Shown here in pieces: positions 61,622-64,000 of a DNA stretch of 64,000 bases. A program made the translations under genes and the position numbers. Where the stretch lies: assembly GCF_010747415.1 (NCBI RefSeq), contig NZ_JAAGNZ010000003.1:186001-250000 (forward strand), written 5' to 3'. The notes under the pieces are model-generated. The model was not told the origin of the DNA and did no database searches. It was given only the letters and a program-made list of their open reading frames with translations. Origin of the DNA: Spirosoma agri (lineage in GTDB: Bacteria > Bacteroidota > Bacteroidia > Cytophagales > Spirosomataceae). Each line of letters opens with the position of its first letter. Within the stretch, counting starts at the first letter, position 1.

Positions 61622-64000
61622 TTAGTTCTTTGCGTTTTTGGCGGCCGTTTCTTCCGGACCAAGATAACGTTGCTCCGATCCGCCAAAATCTAGTACCAGT
61701 TTTTGGAGAACCACACCGGGATTCACCATCCAGAATTTTACCGTATGTTTCCCCGCTTTGGCGATTTCGTGCGTAGTGGATTTAATAATAATATTTTCCG
61801 CCACCCATTTATTCCAGATGCCTTTGTCGCTGGTTTTATCCTCCTTGTTCAGGCTGATGATTTGTGGCAGTTCATCGTCTACCGAAATGGCATATTGCAG
61901 TCCGTTTTCATCCCTGAACAAATTCAACGTGGGTGAAAAATAAGCATTGATCGTGCACGTTCCCTCCTGGTCGGTAACGATATCGTATTGTAGCCGAGGT
62001 GAATTGCCACCCGGTTTCTGCTCGCTGGCCGTAACCGGAAAAGGCGTAATGGCCGATCCGGTTCTGCCATGATCAGGCAGAATTTTCCAGGTGATGCCAT
62101 TATTGTTTATCGCTTGGGCATACTGATCGGCAGAAATGGCCACACTTCGCTTGGTATCCCGAACGGGAGTTGATGTAGTAGAGAGGATTGAATCTGACGG
62201 AATATACTGCACCACCGGCATTTTTTGCTGGTTAGGCTGTTGCCAATACGTGTAGCCAATATGCGTCTGACTCATCAGATGATTCCACTTGCCACTATTC
62301 AGTTGATGGTATTGTCGTGTGATCAGCGAGTCGTTGGCATACAGTTCTTTTACCTGATCAGCGTACATATTCGTTTCTTTCCGTCCAGACAGGTAAGCAT
62401 CTTTGTTCAGCGCGACATGGTAATACATGGCATTCAGATTCGCACAGGCTTTGATCGGATGCAATACCAACTGAAAATAAGCGTCTTTGTACGCAGCGGG
62501 CAGTACGTTATTTATGTTCTCTGCTTTTTTTAGCAGGTCCGTATACTCGTCAACAACCATTTTCCACTCACCCGTGCGCAGGGTGTAGGTATTGGCGTCA
62601 AGCAGCTCAGGCTTTCGTCTGGAATTGTATTTAGCGTATTTGGCGAGTAAAAAGGCAATTTCCTTCGCATACTGTTTGCCAAACTGGTTAGCCGCCCAGT
62701 TCTCAGTATAGTGCTGAAGTTGATCAGCATCGATTTTTTCGGGATCCCAGGCATAGTCCAGGAAGAAAGAAATCGGAAATTCCATCGGCTTGATATCGCC
62801 CACGTTGACAATCCAGATGTCCCGTACTTTATACTCCCAGGCCAGGTGCATCTGCTCCCAGATGCGAGGGAGTGGATTGGTGTTCAGCCATTTGTAATTA
62901 CGAGGACCGCCGACATAGTCGAAATGATAATAGATGCCGTAGCCTCCTTTCCGTGGCTTTTCGTTAAGCCCTGGCAGTTTGCGGAGATTTCCCCAGTTAT
63001 CGTCAGACAGCAGCAGAGTCACGTCATCCGGCACTCGTATTCCCTGATCGTAATAATCCTGTACTTCTTTGTAAAGTGCCCACAGTTGCGGAGTTTCAGC
63101 CGCTGGTTTACCCGTTACGTCGCTGATAATGGTGCGCTGATCAGCAACAATTTGTTCAAGTAACGCGGTAGCCGTTTCTCTGGACATGGGCGCATCGCCG
63201 TCGCCCCGCATGCCCACGCTCACGATTTTCTCGTTGGTCGCTCTCCTGATGCCATCCCGCCAGAATTGTTGCAGCTTATTCTTATTTGTTTCATAATTCC
63301 AGGGGCCGCTGCCGTACCGTCGCCATTCGTCGTGCGCCCGCATCAGGGGTTCGTGGTGCGACGTGCCGATGACAATGCCGTATTTGTCGGCAGCTTTTAT
63401 GTTCAGGGAGTCATCCGCGTAAAAAGCGTTCCCCCACATGGCGGGCCAGATGTAGTTGCCTTTCAACCGGAGCACCAACTCAAAAAATTTCTCGTAGAAG
63501 TTATGATTGAAACCACCGAACTTTTCTTTGGTCCAGCCGGATAGCGCCGGTGCTTCGTCGTTGATAAACAGACCCCGGTATTTCACTTTCGGCGCATCGG
63601 CAATCCGAACATCGCTTTTGATGTAAATCTCGTTTTGCTTCGCGACAGGCACGTCAGCCCACCAGTACCAGGGCGAAACCCCGAACTGTTTCGACAAGTC
63701 GAATACGCCATAAGCGGCTCCCCGCCGGTCATTCCCCGCAACGATCAACGCCTGAGAAATACCCGGCGCCGGTTTATTGAGGGTTTGAATCAGCGAGGCT
63801 TCCCATTTTCCGTCGATGGCATTCGGGTCTAGCCGCTTCTGCGAAACCAGTTGTTTTAAAAAAGACGACTGCTGTATGGTCCCAATGGCAATGACGTTTT
63901 TTCGAACCTGACTGATAGCCGTAACGATGGGTATTTTTTTGCCGATTACCAGTTCAATATCCTGTTGCAACAGCATTGCTGCGGTCTTTACGAGTTCGGT
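61622..64000 (-). CDS. GH115 family glucuronidase (cut by right window edge)
   Basis: At least 792 residues; the frame is open to the window edge, beyond the internal ATG at 63976. The family's usual length is 850-970 with a signal peptide, so the N-terminus is missing. GH115 motifs: SPWYWWADVPVAK, RGLFINDEAPALSGW, RLKGNYIWPAMWGNAF, GTSHHEPLMRAHDEW, VSVGMRGDGDAPM, LLLSDDNWGNLRKLP and IWIVNVGDIKPMEFPISFFL. The enzymes remove 4-O-methyl-glucuronic acid from xylan. A C-terminal beta domain (about 690-785) is typical. Probably exported and acting with the esterase next to it. Confidence 0.93.
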   Translation of the reverse strand, partial: TELVKTAAMLLQQDIELVIGKKIPIVTAISQVRKNVIAIGTIQQSSFLKQLVSQKRLDPNAIDGKWEASLIQTLNKPAPGISQALIVAGNDRRGAAYGVFDLSKQFGVSPWYWWADVPVAKQNEIYIKSDVRIADAPKVKYRGLFINDEAPALSGWTKEKFGGFNHNFYEKFFELVLRLKGNYIWPAMWGNAFYADDSLNIKAADKYGIVIGTSHHEPLMRAHDEWRRYGSGPWNYETNKNKLQQFWRDGIRRATNEKIVSVGMRGDGDAPMSRETATALLEQIVADQRTIISDVTGKPAAETPQLWALYKEVQDYYDQGIRVPDDVTLLLSDDNWGNLRKLPGLNEKPRKGGYGIYYHFDYVGGPRNYKWLNTNPLPRIWEQMHLAWEYKVRDIWIVNVGDIKPMEFPISFFLDYAWDPEKIDADQLQHYTENWAANQFGKQYAKEIAFLLAKYAKYNSRRKPELLDANTYTLRTGEWKMVVDEYTDLLKKAENINNVLPAAYKDAYFQLVLHPIKACANLNAMYYHVALNKDAYLSGRKETNMYADQVKELYANDSLITRQYHQLNSGKWNHLMSQTHIGYTYWQQPNQQKMPVVQYIPSDSILSTTSTPVRDTKRSVAISADQYAQAINNNGITWKILPDHGRTGSAITPFPVTASEQKPGGNSPRLQYDIVTDQEGTCTINAYFSPTLNLFRDENGLQYAISVDDELPQIISLNKEDKTSDKGIWNKWVAENIIIKSTTHEIAKAGKHTVKFWMVNPGVVLQKLVLDFGGSEQRYLGPEETAAKNAKN

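Overview
The window looks like part of a large plasmid or secondary replicon of a Bacteroidota bacterium, most probably a Spirosoma-like member of the Cytophagales. The lineage is an inference from intermediate GC content, scarcity of clear Shine-Dalgarno sites, and gene families typical of that group: DUF3500 lipoproteins, Wzi-type capsule proteins, GH115 and GH43 enzymes, PAS-rich LytTR-type two-component systems, and FtsW/RodA-PBP fusions. The replicon assignment is firmer. A Rep_3-type initiator (26114-27493) lies beside an array of sixteen 18-bp iterons (27593-28314), a parA-parB operon (24146-25961), three evenly spaced perfect palindromes that look like centromere sites (23951-24156), and an Xre/RES toxin-antitoxin pair (22780-23727). 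No rRNA, tRNA, transposase, conjugation gene or CRISPR array was found.

Layout. 1-10.3 kb: two DUF3500 lipoproteins, a BrkB/YihY membrane protein, two DUF2382 stress proteins, a stand-alone CheB methylesterase domain, a GlcG/HbpS-like protein, a UbiA-like membrane protein and small unknowns. 10.4-22.2 kb: a sensory block with a LytTR response regulator, a 1384-residue PAS/GAF histidine kinase, a PAS-only protein without an output domain, a decayed FdhF/YdeP molybdopterin oxidoreductase, a receiver-only regulator and a second PAS histidine kinase. 22.4-28.5 kb: the replication, partition and addiction core. 28.5-40.4 kb: a co-directional cluster of FhaA-like protein, mini membrane protein, PP2C phosphatase, two Ser/Thr kinases, a single-polypeptide SEDS glycosyltransferase plus class B PBP, and an FHA protein, followed by a NamZ-like muramidase. 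40.4-64 kb: accessory metabolism, envelope and repair genes (GH43, Wzi, esterase, OsmC, Crp/Fnr, SF1 helicase, Glf, SMP-30, the DUF4130/radical SAM repair pair, DksA-like zinc protein, RaiA/HPF, SulP), a probable MACPF/CDC-like protein with a jacalin-like C-terminus, and a xylan side-chain pair (sialate O-acetylesterase family and GH115) cut by the right edge.

How they fit together. The most striking unit is 28.6-39.0 kb. Its gene content parallels the actinobacterial fhaA-fhaB-pstP-rodA-pbpA-pknA-pknB locus, but here RodA and PbpA are one protein, the kinases are a tandem duplicate, and the whole unit sits next to a plasmid origin. The simplest reading is a phospho-regulated peptidoglycan synthase carried on an accessory replicon. 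The best candidates for under-described biology are this cluster, the regularly spaced palindromes behind parB, and the MACPF/jacalin-like protein.
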